64,000 bases of DNA from Streptomyces sp. NRRL S-244 (GCF_000717915.1 NZ_JOCX01000011.1:1-64000); one strand, 5' to 3'. Shown: positions 7,932-18,043, counted from the first letter of the stretch. Program-made: numbers and translations. The notes: a model not told the origin generated them from the letters alone.

Positions 7932-8921
7932 CTACGCCTCGGGAGGCGTCTCCTCCTCGTCCGGGGCCGGCGGCTCCTCGCCCGAGCCGGACGGGTCCGG
8001 CTTGCGCTTCGGCGGGCGGGTCAGACCGCTCGACGTGTCGCGCAGGTACGAGCCGTCGCCCGGCTCGGCCGAGGGGGCCGCCGGGTCGCGGCGGCGCAGG
8101 TACCGCTCGAACTCCCGGGCGATGGCGTCGCCCGAGGCCTCCGGCAGGTCCGCGGTGTCCCGCGCCTCCTCCAGCGTCTGCACGTACTCCGCCACCTCGC
8201 TGTCCTCGGCGGCCAGTTGGTCCACGCCGAGCTGCCACGCCCGCGCGTCCTCCGGGAGTTCACCCAGCGGGATCCGGATGTCGATCAGATCCTCCAGCCG
8301 GTTCAGCAGGGCCAGCGTCGCCTTCGGGTTCGGCGGCTGTGACACGTAGTGCGGGACCGCCGCCCACAGCGAGACCGCCGGGACGCCCGCGTGGGTGCAG
8401 GCCTCCTGGAGGATGCCCACGATCCCCGTCGGACCCTCGTACTTGGTCTCCTCCAGGTCCATCGTCCGTGCCAGGTCCGCGTCCGAGGTGACCCCGCTGA
8501 CCGGCACCGGCCGGGTGTGCGGGGTGTCCCCGAGCAGCGCGCCCAGGATCACGACCATCTCCACGCCCAGTTCGTGCGCGAAGCCCAGGATCTCGTTGCA
8601 GAACGACCGCCACCGCATGGACGGTTCGATGCCCCGCACGAGCAGGGGGTCGCGCGGCTTCGCCCCGCCGATCCGCACCACCGACAGCCTCGTCGTCGGC
8701 CACGTGATCTTCCGTACCCCGTTGTCCAGCCACACCGTCGGCCGGTTGACCTGGAAGTCGTAGTAGTCCTCGGCGTCCAGCGCCGCGAAGACCTCGCCCT
8801 TCCACTCCCGGTCCAGGTGCGCGACCGCACCGGAGGCCGCGTCACCCGCGTCGTTCCAGCCCTCGAACGCGGCCACCATGACCGGGTCGATCAGCTCGGG
8901 CACGCCCTCAAGCTCGATCAC
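7932..8921 (-). CDS. PAC2 family protein
   Basis: 329 aa protein of the PAC2 (proteasome assembly chaperone 2-like) family, widespread in actinobacteria and of unknown bacterial function. Seen: VMVAAFEGWNDAGDAASGAVAHL (about residues 13-35), GGAKPRDPLLVRGIEPSMRW, VVILGALLGDTPHTRPVPVSG and GIVGILQEACTHAGVPAVSLWAAVPHYV. The C-terminal 45 residues are a disordered Pro/Glu-rich tail. The GTG at 8921 is used because AAGGAG precedes it at seven bases and the family begins VIELEGVPEL; the longer reading frame has no support. It lies downstream of glpD on the same strand, but a strong hairpin separates them. The sequence gives no link to the proteasome locus. Confidence 0.85.
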   Translation of the reverse strand: MIELEGVPELIDPVMVAAFEGWNDAGDAASGAVAHLDREWKGEVFAALDAEDYYDFQVNRPTVWLDNGVRKITWPTTRLSVVRIGGAKPRDPLLVRGIEPSMRWRSFCNEILGFAHELGVEMVVILGALLGDTPHTRPVPVSGVTSDADLARTMDLEETKYEGPTGIVGILQEACTHAGVPAVSLWAAVPHYVSQPPNPKATLALLNRLEDLIDIRIPLGELPEDARAWQLGVDQLAAEDSEVAEYVQTLEEARDTADLPEASGDAIAREFERYLRRRDPAAPSAEPGDGSYLRDTSSGLTRPPKRKPDPSGSGEEPPAPDEEETPPEA

Positions 8922-8998
8922 CCAGGTCTCCTTCCGAAGTTCCCTTGTGTACGTGGGCCAGCCTAAGCCTTGAGGGGACACCGGCCACAGCCCACGAC

Positions 8999-9030
8999 AG
9001 AGGGGCGGTTCCCCTCGGAACCGCCCCTCT
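8999..9030. terminator. Terminator downstream of glpD
   Basis: A perfect 14-bp inverted repeat (arms 8999-9012 and 9017-9030, loop CCTC) lies 19 bp beyond the glpD stop. It probably ends the glycerol operon before the PAC2 gene. Confidence 0.75.
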
Positions 9031-9048
9031 TCCCCACCTGCGTACGAG

Positions 9049-10656
9049 CTATGCCTTGCGGCTCAGCATCTCCTCGACCCGCGCGCGCACGGAGTCGTCG
9101 TCCAGGCCGCGGACCGTCACCGTGGTGCGGCGGCGCAGCACGTCGTCGACCGTCTCGGCCCACTCGTTGTCGCGGGCGTAGGCGACCTGCGCCCAGATCT
9201 CCGGGCCGTCCGGGTGGATCCGCTCGGCCAGCGCCGGGTCCTCGTTCGCGAGGCGCGCGATGTCGAAGGCCAGCGAGCCGTAGTGCGAGGCCAGGTGGCG
9301 GGCGGTGAGCGGGTCCATCCGCGTGCCGGGCTCGCGGTCCACGAGCAGGCGGTGCGCGACGGCGTTCGGGTTGGCGACACCGGGCAGCGGCACCCGGCGT
9401 ACGAGCGACTTCACCGGCTCCATGTCGTCGGTGAGCGGGCTGCCGGGCAGCTTGGCCAGCTTGTCCATGACCACGCGGCCGATGTGCCGGTACGTGGTCC
9501 ACTTGCCGCCGGCCACCGACAGCATGCCGCCGGCGCCCTCGGAGACGACCGTCTCGCGCTTGGCCTTCTCGACGCCGCCGGGGCCACCGGGCAGCACCCG
9601 CAGGCCGGCGAAGGCGTACGTCATCAGCGAGCGGTCCAGGTCGGCGTCCTTCACCGAGAAGGCCGCCTCGTCCAGGATCTGCGCGATGTCGGACTCGGTG
9701 GCGCGCACGTCCGCCGGGTCGCCCTCGTACACCTCGTCGGTGGTGCCGAGCAGCAGCTGGTCCTCCCACGGGAGGGCGAAGGTGATGCGGTACTTGTCGA
9801 TCGGGGTGGCCATGGCGGCCTTCCACGGCGACTTGCGCTTCATGACGATGTGCGCGCCCTTGGAGAGGCGGATCGACGGCATCGAGTGCTTGTCTTCCAT
9901 GCGCCGCAGGTGGTCCACCCACGGGCCGGTGGCGTTGAGCACGACGCGCGCGTCGACGCCGAACTCGGTGCCGTCGAGGCGGTCCTTGAGCTCGGCACCG
10001 CTGACCCGGCCGCGCGTCATGCGCAGGCCGGTGACCTCGGCGTGGTTGAGGACGACGGCGCCCGACTCGACGGCCGCGCGGACCGTCATGACGGCGACCC
10101 GCGAGTCGTTCATCTGGTGGTCGTAGTAGACCGCGACGGCCTTGAGGTTGTCCGTCTTCAGACCCGGGTTGTCGGCGGCGGCACGGGCCGGGGATATGAC
10201 CTTGCCCATGCCGTCGCCGAAGGCCGAGAGGGCGGAGTAGGCGAAGACGCCCGCGCCCAGCTTGGCCGCACCGACCGGTCCGCCCTTGTAGACCGGCAGG
10301 TAGAAGGTGAGCGGGTTGACCAGGTGCGGGGCCACGTCCTTGGCCAGCACCCGGCGCTCGTGGTGGTTCTCGGCGACCAGCTTGACCGCGCCGGTCTGCA
10401 GGTAGCGCAAGCCCCCGTGGACGAGCTTGGAGGAGGCGGAGGAGGTGGCGCCGGCGAAGTCGCCGGCGTCCACCATGGCGACCCGCAGACCCGACTGCGC
10501 GGCGTGCCAGGCCACCGAGGTGCCCAGGATTCCACCGCCGATGACCAGCAGGTCGTACGTGGCCTTGGCCAGCTGCTCACGGGTCTCGGCGCGGCTCGCG
10601 TTCGAGCCGGCGGTCGGGTGCGTACCCAGGGTGGGGACGCTCTGCAGGGTGCTCAT
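9049..10656 (-). CDS. glpD: Glycerol-3-phosphate dehydrogenase (FAD-dependent)
   Basis: 535 aa respiratory enzyme oxidising sn-glycerol 3-phosphate to dihydroxyacetone phosphate, peripheral on the membrane. Seen: the FAD Rossmann motif LVIGGGILGTSVAWHAAQSGLRVAMVDAGDF split over residues 35-65, SSKLVHGGLRYLQ (GlpD signature), YDHQMNDSRV, and the C-terminal AAAGKWTT-like segment AGGKWTTYRHI. The ATG at 10656 has AGGAG ten bases upstream. It is the third gene of glpF-glpK-glpD (gylCAB in S. coelicolor usage), 37 bp after glpK, and is followed by a strong hairpin. Confidence 0.96.
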   Translation of the reverse strand: MSTLQSVPTLGTHPTAGSNASRAETREQLAKATYDLLVIGGGILGTSVAWHAAQSGLRVAMVDAGDFAGATSSASSKLVHGGLRYLQTGAVKLVAENHHERRVLAKDVAPHLVNPLTFYLPVYKGGPVGAAKLGAGVFAYSALSAFGDGMGKVISPARAAADNPGLKTDNLKAVAVYYDHQMNDSRVAVMTVRAAVESGAVVLNHAEVTGLRMTRGRVSGAELKDRLDGTEFGVDARVVLNATGPWVDHLRRMEDKHSMPSIRLSKGAHIVMKRKSPWKAAMATPIDKYRITFALPWEDQLLLGTTDEVYEGDPADVRATESDIAQILDEAAFSVKDADLDRSLMTYAFAGLRVLPGGPGGVEKAKRETVVSEGAGGMLSVAGGKWTTYRHIGRVVMDKLAKLPGSPLTDDMEPVKSLVRRVPLPGVANPNAVAHRLLVDREPGTRMDPLTARHLASHYGSLAFDIARLANEDPALAERIHPDGPEIWAQVAYARDNEWAETVDDVLRRRTTVTVRGLDDDSVRARVEEMLSRKA

Positions 10657-10693
10657 ATCTCTTAGCTCCTCGTCGATTGACTCAGCTGGTGCG

Positions 10694-12220
10694 TCAGCTG
10701 GCGACTTCGTCGTCGATCCAGCCCATGGACCGCTCGACGGCCTTGAGCCAGTTCTTGTACTCGCGGTCCCGCTGTTCGGCGGGCATCCGCGGGGTCCACT
10801 CCGCCGCGCGGCGCCAGTTGGCGCGCAGGGCGTCGGTGTCGGGCCAGAAGCCGACGGCCAGGCCGGCGGCGTAGGCGGCGCCGAGGCAGGTGGTCTCCGC
10901 GACCATCGGACGGACCACGGGGGCGTCCACGAAGTCGGAGAGGGTCTGCATCAGCAGGTTGTTGGAGGTCATGCCGCCGTCGACCTTGAGGGCCGCGAGC
11001 TCGACGCCCGAGTCCTTGGTCATGGCGTCGGTGATCTCGCGGGTCTGCCAGGCGGTGGCCTCCAGGACGGCACGGGCGATGTGCGCCTTGGTGACGTACC
11101 GGGTGAGGCCGGCGATCACACCGCGGGCGTCGGAGCGCCAGTACGGGGCGAACAGGCCGGAGAAGGCCGGCACGAAGTAGGCGCCGCCGTTGTCCTCGAC
11201 CGAGAGCGCGAGGGTCTCGATCTCGGCCGCGGTCTTGATCATGCCCATCTGGTCGCGCATCCACTGGACGAGCGAGCCGGTGACGGCGATGGAGCCCTCC
11301 AGGGCGTAGACCGGCTTCTGGTCGCCGATCTTGTAGCCGACCGTGGTCAGCAGGCCGCTGTAGGAGTTGATGACCTTGTCGCCGGTGTTCATCAGCATGA
11401 ACGTGCCGGTGCCGTACGTGGACTTGGCCTCGCCCTCGGCGAAACAGGTCTGGCCGAAGAGGGCGGCCTGCTGGTCGCCGAGCGCCGAGGCGACCGGGAC
11501 ACCGGCGAGGACGCCGTCCTTGACGTGGCCGTAGACCTCGGCGGAGGACTTGATCTCGGGGAGGATGTCGAGCGGCACCTCCATGGACTCCGCGATCTTG
11601 GCGTCCCACTCCAGGGTGTGCAGGTTCATCAGCATGGTGCGCGAGGCGTTGGTGACGTCCGTGACGTGCACACCGCCCTCGGCGCCACCGGTGAGGTTCC
11701 AGATGACCCAGGAGTCCATGGTGCCGAAGAGGATGTCGCCGGCCTCGGCGCGCTCGCGCAGGCCCTCGACGTTGTCGAGCAGCCAGCGGGCCTTCGGGCC
11801 GGCGAAGTAGCTCGCCAGCGGCAGGCCGGTCTCGCGGCGGAAGCGGTCCTGGCCGACGTTGCGGCCGAGCTCCTTGCACAGGGCGTCGGTGCGGGTGTCC
11901 TGCCAGACCAGCGCGTTGTGCACCGGCTGGCCGGTGTTCTTGTCCCACAGGACGGTGGTCTCGCGCTGGTTGGTGATGCCGACGGCCTTGACGTCGGCGG
12001 CGGTGATCTCGGCCTTGGCGATGGCGCCGGCGACGACCTCCTGGACGTTGGTCCAGATCTCGATGGCGTCGTGCTCGACCCAGCCCGGCTTCGGGAAGAT
12101 CTGCTCGTGCTCCTTCTGGTCGACGGCGACGATGCGGCCGTCGCGGTCGAAGACGATGCAGCGGGAGGAGGTGGTGCCCTGGTCGATCGCGGCGATGAAG
12201 GGGCCGGTGCTGCTGGTCAT
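10694..12220 (-). CDS. glpK: Glycerol kinase
   Basis: 508 aa FGGY-family kinase phosphorylating glycerol with ATP to sn-glycerol 3-phosphate. Seen: [15 protein letters not shown] (phosphate 1 loop, residues 11-25), [16 protein letters not shown] (FGGY signature 1 region), [25 protein letters not shown] and [13 protein letters not shown] (adenosine region) near residue 410. AGGAG lies seven bases before the ATG. It sits 74 bp after glpF, which supplies the substrate. Expression is probably under GylR from the promoter upstream of glpF. Confidence 0.97.
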   Translation of the reverse strand: MTSSTGPFIAAIDQGTTSSRCIVFDRDGRIVAVDQKEHEQIFPKPGWVEHDAIEIWTNVQEVVAGAIAKAEITAADVKAVGITNQRETTVLWDKNTGQPVHNALVWQDTRTDALCKELGRNVGQDRFRRETGLPLASYFAGPKARWLLDNVEGLRERAEAGDILFGTMDSWVIWNLTGGAEGGVHVTDVTNASRTMLMNLHTLEWDAKIAESMEVPLDILPEIKSSAEVYGHVKDGVLAGVPVASALGDQQAALFGQTCFAEGEAKSTYGTGTFMLMNTGDKVINSYSGLLTTVGYKIGDQKPVYALEGSIAVTGSLVQWMRDQMGMIKTAAEIETLALSVEDNGGAYFVPAFSGLFAPYWRSDARGVIAGLTRYVTKAHIARAVLEATAWQTREITDAMTKDSGVELAALKVDGGMTSNNLLMQTLSDFVDAPVVRPMVAETTCLGAAYAAGLAVGFWPDTDALRANWRRAAEWTPRMPAEQRDREYKNWLKAVERSMGWIDDEVAS

Positions 12221-12294
12221 GTGGCTGCTCCTGGCAGGTCTAGGTAGGCGGAATCAGGTGGCGGTGCGGATCTTGCGATACGTGCCGGTGCTGA

Positions 12295-13077
12295 TCAGGC
12301 GAACGCGAGGTTGTACAGACCACCGGCGAGGGCGGCACCGACGAGCGGGCCGACCACCGGGATCCAGGAGTATCCCCAGTCGGAGCCGCCCTTGTTGGGA
12401 AGCGGCAGCAGGGAGTGGACGATGCGCGGGCCGAGGTCGCGGACCGGGTTGATGGCGTAGCCGGTCGGACCGCCCAGCGAGAGGCCGATGCCGACGACCA
12501 CGAAGGAGGTGATCAGGACGCCGATGACGCCGAGGCCCTTGCCGTTGTCCTGCAGGCCCTGGGTCAGGATCGCGATGACCAGGACGAACGTACCGATGAT
12601 CTCGGTCGTCATGTTCTGGACGACGTTGCGGATCTCGGGGCCGGTGGAGAAGACACCGAGCACCGGGCCGGCCTGGTCGTGCGGGTGCGGGTCCTCGGGG
12701 CCGAGCGTGGCGTCACGGATGTGCTCCGGGTCCGAGAGGTGCACCCGGAACTGTCCGTAGTACGTGATCCACATGAGGACCGCGCCGAGCATGGCGCCGA
12801 GGAGCTGGCCGGCGAAGTAGACCGGAGTGTCGCTCCAGTCGCCGTTCTTGATCGCAAGGCCGACGGTGACCGCCGGGTTGAGGTGCGCGCCGGAGAGCGG
12901 CGCGGAAACGTAGGCGGCGATGAGAACGGCGAAACCCCAGCCGAACGTGATCGCGAGCCAGCCTGCGTTCCGGGCCTTGGAGCTCTTGAGCGTCACGGCG
13001 GCGCAGACGCCACCACCGAGCAGTGTGAGCAGGGCGGTACCGATGGTCTCGCCGATGAAGATGTCGGAGCTGGACAC
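12295..13077 (-). CDS. glpF: Glycerol facilitator (MIP/aquaglyceroporin)
   Basis: 260 aa membrane channel admitting glycerol. Both NPA-type half-helix motifs are visible: [12 protein letters not shown] (about 70-81) and the second, altered as in aquaglyceroporins, [13 protein letters not shown] (about 208-220). Six membrane segments are apparent. The GTG at 13077 is preceded by AAAGGAG; the open frame upstream to 13275 reads non-membrane, non-homologous sequence and crosses the promoter. First gene of the gyl operon, with a GylR-type repeat about 126 bp upstream of its start. Confidence 0.95.
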   Translation of the reverse strand: MSSSDIFIGETIGTALLTLLGGGVCAAVTLKSSKARNAGWLAITFGWGFAVLIAAYVSAPLSGAHLNPAVTVGLAIKNGDWSDTPVYFAGQLLGAMLGAVLMWITYYGQFRVHLSDPEHIRDATLGPEDPHPHDQAGPVLGVFSTGPEIRNVVQNMTTEIIGTFVLVIAILTQGLQDNGKGLGVIGVLITSFVVVGIGLSLGGPTGYAINPVRDLGPRIVHSLLPLPNKGGSDWGYSWIPVVGPLVGAALAGGLYNLAFA

Positions 13078-13202
13078 CCGCGACTCCTTTGTCTTACGTC
13101 CAGGGGTGTGCGGAACCGGGTCCCGTCCGGTGGTCCGCGCACTCGGTGAGTGGTTCACCGGTCCATGGCCTTGCCACACCCTAACGCGTATTGCCGGTAG
13201 GT

Positions 13203-13219
13203 GTTCGACAATGCCGACC
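13203..13219. promoter_or_regulatory. Candidate GylR operator upstream of glpF
   Basis: GTTCGACAATGCCGACC shares its first twelve bases, GTTCGACAATGC, with the repeat in front of gylR at 14183. Both form imperfect inverted repeats of the type GTTCnnCA-n-TGnnGAnC. Glycerol genes of Streptomyces are known to be repressed by GylR, so a shared site is expected. The 315-bp region from 13078 to 13392 otherwise holds only promoter sequence for glpF and a weak hairpin. Confidence 0.6.
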
Positions 13220-13357
13220 GATGAACGGCAGTTTTCATCCCTGGTGAAGAACGCGTCAAGGGTTGGCCAGGCCAAAGTGTCGGATCGTTACCACTAGGTA
13301 CGATCAGCCAAACCCGGCCACCAGATGGCCGAGATATGGCGAAAAGAGGGCAGAAAG

Positions 13358-13374
13358 CGGCCAGGGGGTGGCCG
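13358..13374. terminator. Weak hairpin downstream of gylR
   Basis: CGGCCA / TGGCCG, a 6-bp stem with a five-base loop, lies about 20 bp beyond the gylR stop on the minus strand. It may end gylR transcription, although readthrough into glpF is possible. Confidence 0.3.
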
Positions 13375-13392
13375 AGAAGCGCTGGAAGGGGC

Positions 13393-14160
13393 CTAGAACC
13401 GGCCCGCGCCGAGATCGCGTGAAACAGCGCGCGCGCAGTCCCGTACGGACGCCACGAGGCTCGCACGGGGCTCCCCGGACTCCCCGCACACCCGCTCCAC
13501 GGCCCCCGCGACCGCCACGGCGCCCACCGGCATCCGGCGCCGGTCGTGGATCGGCGCCGCCACCGAGGCGATGCCGTCCCAGGTCTCCTCGACGTCCGCG
13601 GCCCAGCCGCGCGCCCGGGTCAGGTCGAGGATCTCCTCGAAGCCCGCGCCGTCGATGACCGTCCGGGGCGTGAACGCCTCGCGCTCCGCCTCCAATGCCT
13701 CCGTGTGGGCGACCGGGTCGTACGCGGAGAGCACCTTGCCCAGGGCGGTGGAGTGCAGCGGCTGCATGGCGCCGACCTCCAGCACCTGGCGGCTGTCGTC
13801 CGGGCGGAACACGTGGTGCATGATCAGCACCCCGCTCTTGTGGAGCACGCCCACGTAGACGCTCTCGCCGCTCGCCCGGGCCAGATCATCCGTCCAGACC
13901 AGTGCGCGGGCGCGCAGCTCGTGCACGTCCAGGTAGCTGTTGCCCAGGCGCAGCAGCTCCGCGCCCAGCTGGTAGCGGCCCGAGGCGGGGTCCTGCTCCA
14001 CGAAGCCCTCGGCCTGCAGCGTGCGCAGGATCCCGTGGGCCGTGCCCTTGGCCAGGCCCAGGGAACTGGCCACGTCCGAGAGGCCCAGCCGGCGCTCGCC
14101 GCCCGCCAGGAGTCGCAGCATCGCAGCGGCTCGTTCGAGCGACTGGATGTTCCGTGCCAT
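13393..14160 (-). CDS. gylR: Glycerol operon regulator, IclR family
   Basis: 255 aa. Seen: an N-terminal winged helix (residues 5-65) with SDVASSLGLAKGTAHGILRTLQAEGF, followed by the IclR effector domain with VHELRARALVWTDDLARASGESVYVG, MQPLHSTALGKVLSAY and a Cys near VCGESGEPRASL. The position next to glpFKD on the same strand identifies it as GylR, the glycerol-responsive repressor of the operon and of itself. An inverted repeat 23 bp before the start codon matches one upstream of glpF. No other target is visible in the window. Confidence 0.94.
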   Translation of the reverse strand: MARNIQSLERAAAMLRLLAGGERRLGLSDVASSLGLAKGTAHGILRTLQAEGFVEQDPASGRYQLGAELLRLGNSYLDVHELRARALVWTDDLARASGESVYVGVLHKSGVLIMHHVFRPDDSRQVLEVGAMQPLHSTALGKVLSAYDPVAHTEALEAEREAFTPRTVIDGAGFEEILDLTRARGWAADVEETWDGIASVAAPIHDRRRMPVGAVAVAGAVERVCGESGEPRASLVASVRDCARAVSRDLGAGRF

Positions 14161-14182
14161 CGCGCAGCCTCCTGCTGACGTA

Positions 14183-14199
14183 GTTCGACAATGCTGAAC
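14183..14199. promoter_or_regulatory. Candidate GylR operator upstream of gylR
   Basis: GTTCGACAATGCTGAAC, an imperfect 17-bp inverted repeat (GTTC / GAAC and CA / TG), lies 23 bp before the gylR start codon. It shares GTTCGACAATGC with the site at 13203, supporting autoregulation. The remaining 14200-14412 region is the divergent gylR/metH promoter area. Confidence 0.6.
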
Positions 14200-14352
14200 A
14201 GTATCGGTCCATGTCGACCTTGTGCATGGTTGGGCAACTGTTCAGGCCTCCGTCGGCCAGGACACACCCGGCAGACCCCCGCGCACAGAATGCAGTCCGC
14301 CACGTGGGACAGCCTCACCGGGTCCGGTGCCGCGCGGTTACCCTGACCGCGT

Positions 14353-14376
14353 GCACCCTTGACACAGCGAGGGTGC
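14353..14376 (+). promoter_or_regulatory. Hairpin in the metH leader
   Basis: GCACCCT / AGGGTGC, a perfect 7-bp stem with a 10-base loop, lies 36 bp before the metH start codon. A TTGACA-like hexamer spans its loop, so it could alternatively be part of a promoter. I cannot match it to a known cobalamin, SAM or SAH riboswitch. Confidence 0.3.
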
Positions 14377-14412
14377 AAAGCCGACAGCCGTCGCATCCCA
14401 GGGAGCACACCC

Positions 14413-17400
14413 ATGGCCTCGTTGCCGAACCCGCCCGCTGACACCCAGACCCGGGCCGATGCCCTCCGGGAGGCGCTCGCGACCCGCGTGGTCGTCGCCG
14501 ACGGAGCCATGGGGACGATGCTCCAGGCGCAGGACCCCTCGATGGAGGACTTCCAGCAGCTCGAAGGCTGCAACGAGGTGCTCAACGTCACCCGCCCCGA
14601 CATCGTGCGCTCCGTCCACGACGCGTACTTCGCGGTGGGCGTGGACTGCGTCGAGACCAACACCTTCGGTGCGAACTTCGCGGCGCTCGCCGAGTACGAC
14701 ATCCCCGAACGCAATTTCGAGCTGTCGGAGTCCGGCGCCCGCATCGCCCGCGAGGTCGCCGACGAGTACACCGCCAAGTCCGGGCAGCAGCGCTGGGTCC
14801 TCGGCTCCATGGGCCCCGGCACCAAGCTGCCCACCCTGGGCCACATCGACTACGCGACGATCCGCGACGCCTACCAGGTCAACGCCGAGGGCCTGATCTC
14901 CGGCGGGGCCGACGCCCTGCTCGTCGAGACCACCCAGGACCTCCTGCAGACCAAGTCCTCCATCATCGGCGCCCGCCGCGCCATGGAGGCCCTCGGCGTC
15001 TCCGTCCCGCTGATCTGCTCCGTCACCGTCGAGACCACCGGCACCATGCTCCTCGGCTCCGAGATCGGCGCCGCGCTCACCGCGCTGGAGCCGCTCGGCA
15101 TCGACATGATCGGCCTGAACTGCGCCACAGGCCCCGCCGAGATGAGCGAGCACCTGCGCTACCTGGCCCGCAACGCGCGCATCCCGCTCTCCTGCATGCC
15201 CAACGCCGGCCTGCCCGTCCTCGGCAAGAACGGCGCGCACTACCCGCTGTCCGCCCCCGAGCTCGCCGACGCCCAGGAGACCTTCGTCCGCGAGTACGGG
15301 CTCTCCCTCGTCGGCGGCTGCTGCGGTACGACCCCCGAGCACCTGCGTCAGGTCGTCGAGCGGGTCCGCGGGCTCAGCCCGGCCGTCCGCGAGCCCCGCC
15401 CGGAGCCCGGCGCGTCCTCGCTCTACCAGACCGTCCCGTTCCGCCAGGACACCGCGTACATGGCGATCGGCGAGCGGACGAACGCGAACGGCTCGAAGAA
15501 GTTCCGCGAGGCCATGCTCGAAGCCCGCTGGGACGACTGCGTCGAGATGGCCCGCGACCAGATCCGCGAGGGCGCGCACATGCTCGACCTCTGCGTGGAC
15601 TACGTGGGCCGCGACGGCGTCGCCGACATGAAGGAGCTCGCCGGCCGCTTCGCCACGGCCTCGACGCTGCCGATCGTCCTGGACTCCACCGAGGTTCCCG
15701 TGATCCAGGCGGGCCTGGAGAAGCTGGGCGGCCGCGCCGTCATCAACTCGGTGAACTACGAGGACGGCGACGGCCCCGACTCCCGCTTCGCCAAGGTCAC
15801 CCGGCTGGCCCGCGAGCACGGCGCCGCGCTGATCGCGCTGACCATCGACGAGGAGGGCCAGGCCCGCACCGTCGAGCACAAGGTCGCCATCGCCGAACGC
15901 CTGATCGACGACCTGACCGGCAACTGGGGCATCAACGAGTCGGACATCCTCATCGACACGCTGACCTTCACCATCTGCACCGGCCAGGAGGAGTCCCGCA
16001 AGGACGGCATCGCGACGATCGAGTCGATCCGCGAGCTCAAGCGCCGCCACCCGGACGTCCAGACCACGCTCGGCCTGTCCAACATCTCCTTCGGCCTGAA
16101 CCCGGCCGCCCGCGTGCTGCTGAACTCGGTCTTCCTCGACGAGTGCGTCAAGGCCGGCCTGGACTCGGCGATCGTCCACGCCAGCAAGATCCTGCCCATC
16201 GCGCGCTTCGACGAGGAGCAGGTCAGCACCGCCCTCGACCTGATCTACGACCGCCGCGCCGAGGACTACGACCCGCTCCAGAAGCTGATGGCCCTCTTCG
16301 AAGGCGTCAACACCAAGTCCCTCAAGGCCGGCCGCGCCGAGGAGCTCATGGCGCTCCCGCTCGACGAGCGGCTCCAGCGCCGCATCATCGACGGCGAGAA
16401 GAACGGCCTGGAGGCCGACCTCGACGAGGCCCTGCGGGAGCGCGCCGCCCTCGACATCGTCAACGACACCCTCCTGGAGGGCATGAAGGTCGTCGGCGAG
16501 CTCTTCGGCTCCGGCCAGATGCAGCTGCCGTTCGTCCTCCAGTCCGCCGAGGTCATGAAGACGGCGGTCGCCCACCTGGAACCGCACATGGAGAAGACCG
16601 ACGACGAGGGCAAGGGCACCATCGTGCTCGCCACCGTCCGCGGCGACGTCCACGACATCGGCAAGAACCTCGTCGACATCATCCTCACCAACAACGGCTA
16701 CAACGTCGTGAACATCGGCATCAAGCAGCCGGTCTCCGCGATCCTCGAAGCCGCGCAGGAGCACAAGGCCGACGTCATCGGCATGTCGGGCCTGCTCGTG
16801 AAGTCGACCGTGATCATGAAGGAGAACCTGGAGGAGCTCAACCAGCGCAAGCTGGCGGCCGACTACCCGGTGATCCTCGGCGGCGCCGCCCTCACCCGCG
16901 CCTACGTCGAACAGGACCTCCACGAGATCTACGAGGGCGAGGTCCGCTACGCCCGCGACGCGTTCGAGGGCCTGCGCCTGATGGACGCCCTGATCGCCGT
17001 CAAGCGCGGCGTCCCCGGCGCCTCCCTGCCGGAGCTCAAGCAGCGCCGCGTCGCCAAGCGCCCTGCAACAGCGGGGCCCGTCCTCGACGAGCCGGAGGAG
17101 AAGGGCGGCCGCTCCGACGTGGCCGTCGACAACCCCGTCCCCACCCCGCCGTTCTGGGGCACCCGCGTGGTCAAGGGCATCCCGCTGAAGGACTACGCCT
17201 CCTGGCTGGACGAGGGCGCGCTGTTCAAGGGCCAGTGGGGCCTCAAGCAGGCCCGCGCCGGCGGGGCCACGTACGAGGAGCTCGTCGAGACCGAGGGGCG
17301 GCCGCGGCTGCGCGGCCTCCTCGACAAGCTGCACACCGAGAACCTGCTCGAGGCCGCGGTGGTCTACGGGTACTTCCCGTGCGTCTCCAAGGGCGAGGAC

Positions 17401-17928
17401 CTGATCATCCTCGACGACGACGGCAACGAGCGGACCCGCTTCACCTTCCCGCGCCAGCGCCGCGGCCGGCGCCTGTGCCTCGCCGACTTCTTCCGCCCGG
17501 AGGAGTCCGGCGAGACGGATGTGGTCGGCCTCCAGGTGGTCACGGTCGGGTCGAGGATCGGCGAGGCCACGGCCAAGCTGTTCGAATCCGACTCGTACCG
17601 CGAGTACCTGGAGCTGCACGGCCTGTCGGTCCAGCTGGCCGAGGCCATGGCCGAGTACTGGCACGCCCGCGTCCGCGCCGAGCTCGGGTTCGGCGGCGAG
17701 GACCCGGCCGCGGTCGAAGACATGTTCGACCTGAAGTACCGCGGCGCCCGCTTCTCGCTGGGCTACGGCGCCTGCCCCGACCTGGAGGACCGCGCCAAGA
17801 TCGCCGACCTCCTCCAGCCGGAGCGGATCGGCGTCCACCTCTCCGAGGAGTTCCAGCTCCACCCGGAGCAGTCCACCGACGCGATCGTCATCCACCACCC
17901 CGAAGCGAAGTATTTCAACGCACGCTGA
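14413..17928 (+). CDS. metH: Cobalamin-dependent methionine synthase
   Basis: 1171 aa four-module enzyme that moves a methyl group from methyltetrahydrofolate to homocysteine through cobalamin. Order seen: homocysteine-binding domain with Zn ligands (NCATGP near 235, GGCCGT near 300), pterin domain (AIGERTNANGSKKFREAM near 355), cobalamin cap and binding domain with DVHDIGKNLV (745-754, His747 the lower cobalt ligand), and the reactivation domain with SAM-binding RGARFSLGYGACPDLEDR near the C-terminus. The length matches full MetH. The ATG at 14413 has GGGAG before it; the 18-codon upstream extension lacks homology. It is transcribed divergently from gylR. A short hairpin lies in its leader. 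Confidence 0.97.
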   Translation: MASLPNPPADTQTRADALREALATRVVVADGAMGTMLQAQDPSMEDFQQLEGCNEVLNVTRPDIVRSVHDAYFAVGVDCVETNTFGANFAALAEYDIPERNFELSESGARIAREVADEYTAKSGQQRWVLGSMGPGTKLPTLGHIDYATIRDAYQVNAEGLISGGADALLVETTQDLLQTKSSIIGARRAMEALGVSVPLICSVTVETTGTMLLGSEIGAALTALEPLGIDMIGLNCATGPAEMSEHLRYLARNARIPLSCMPNAGLPVLGKNGAHYPLSAPELADAQETFVREYGLSLVGGCCGTTPEHLRQVVERVRGLSPAVREPRPEPGASSLYQTVPFRQDTAYMAIGERTNANGSKKFREAMLEARWDDCVEMARDQIREGAHMLDLCVDYVGRDGVADMKELAGRFATASTLPIVLDSTEVPVIQAGLEKLGGRAVINSVNYEDGDGPDSRFAKVTRLAREHGAALIALTIDEEGQARTVEHKVAIAERLIDDLTGNWGINESDILIDTLTFTICTGQEESRKDGIATIESIRELKRRHPDVQTTLGLSNISFGLNPAARVLLNSVFLDECVKAGLDSAIVHASKILPIARFDEEQVSTALDLIYDRRAEDYDPLQKLMALFEGVNTKSLKAGRAEELMALPLDERLQRRIIDGEKNGLEADLDEALRERAALDIVNDTLLEGMKVVGELFGSGQMQLPFVLQSAEVMKTAVAHLEPHMEKTDDEGKGTIVLATVRGDVHDIGKNLVDIILTNNGYNVVNIGIKQPVSAILEAAQEHKADVIGMSGLLVKSTVIMKENLEELNQRKLAADYPVILGGAALTRAYVEQDLHEIYEGEVRYARDAFEGLRLMDALIAVKRGVPGASLPELKQRRVAKRPATAGPVLDEPEEKGGRSDVAVDNPVPTPPFWGTRVVKGIPLKDYASWLDEGALFKGQWGLKQARAGGATYEELVETEGRPRLRGLLDKLHTENLLEAAVVYGYFPCVSKGEDLIILDDDGNERTRFTFPRQRRGRRLCLADFFRPEESGETDVVGLQVVTVGSRIGEATAKLFESDSYREYLELHGLSVQLAEAMAEYWHARVRAELGFGGEDPAAVEDMFDLKYRGARFSLGYGACPDLEDRAKIADLLQPERIGVHLSEEFQLHPEQSTDAIVIHHPEAKYFNAR

Positions 17929-18043
17929 GGCGGACCGACGTACACTTGTCGGTCCCATACAGGCCGGTCGCCTGTTCCCCGGGGGAATGCCCGTGGGGAA
18001 GAGGCGGCCGGCCTTCTCGTCCCCTGAGAGAGGTGTGTGCCGG

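Noticed and set aside
14353..14376. A cobalamin or SAM/SAH riboswitch in front of metH.
   Set aside because: Only one short stem is present; I could not find the conserved cores of cobalamin, SAM-I/IV or SAH riboswitches. It is listed only as an unassigned hairpin.
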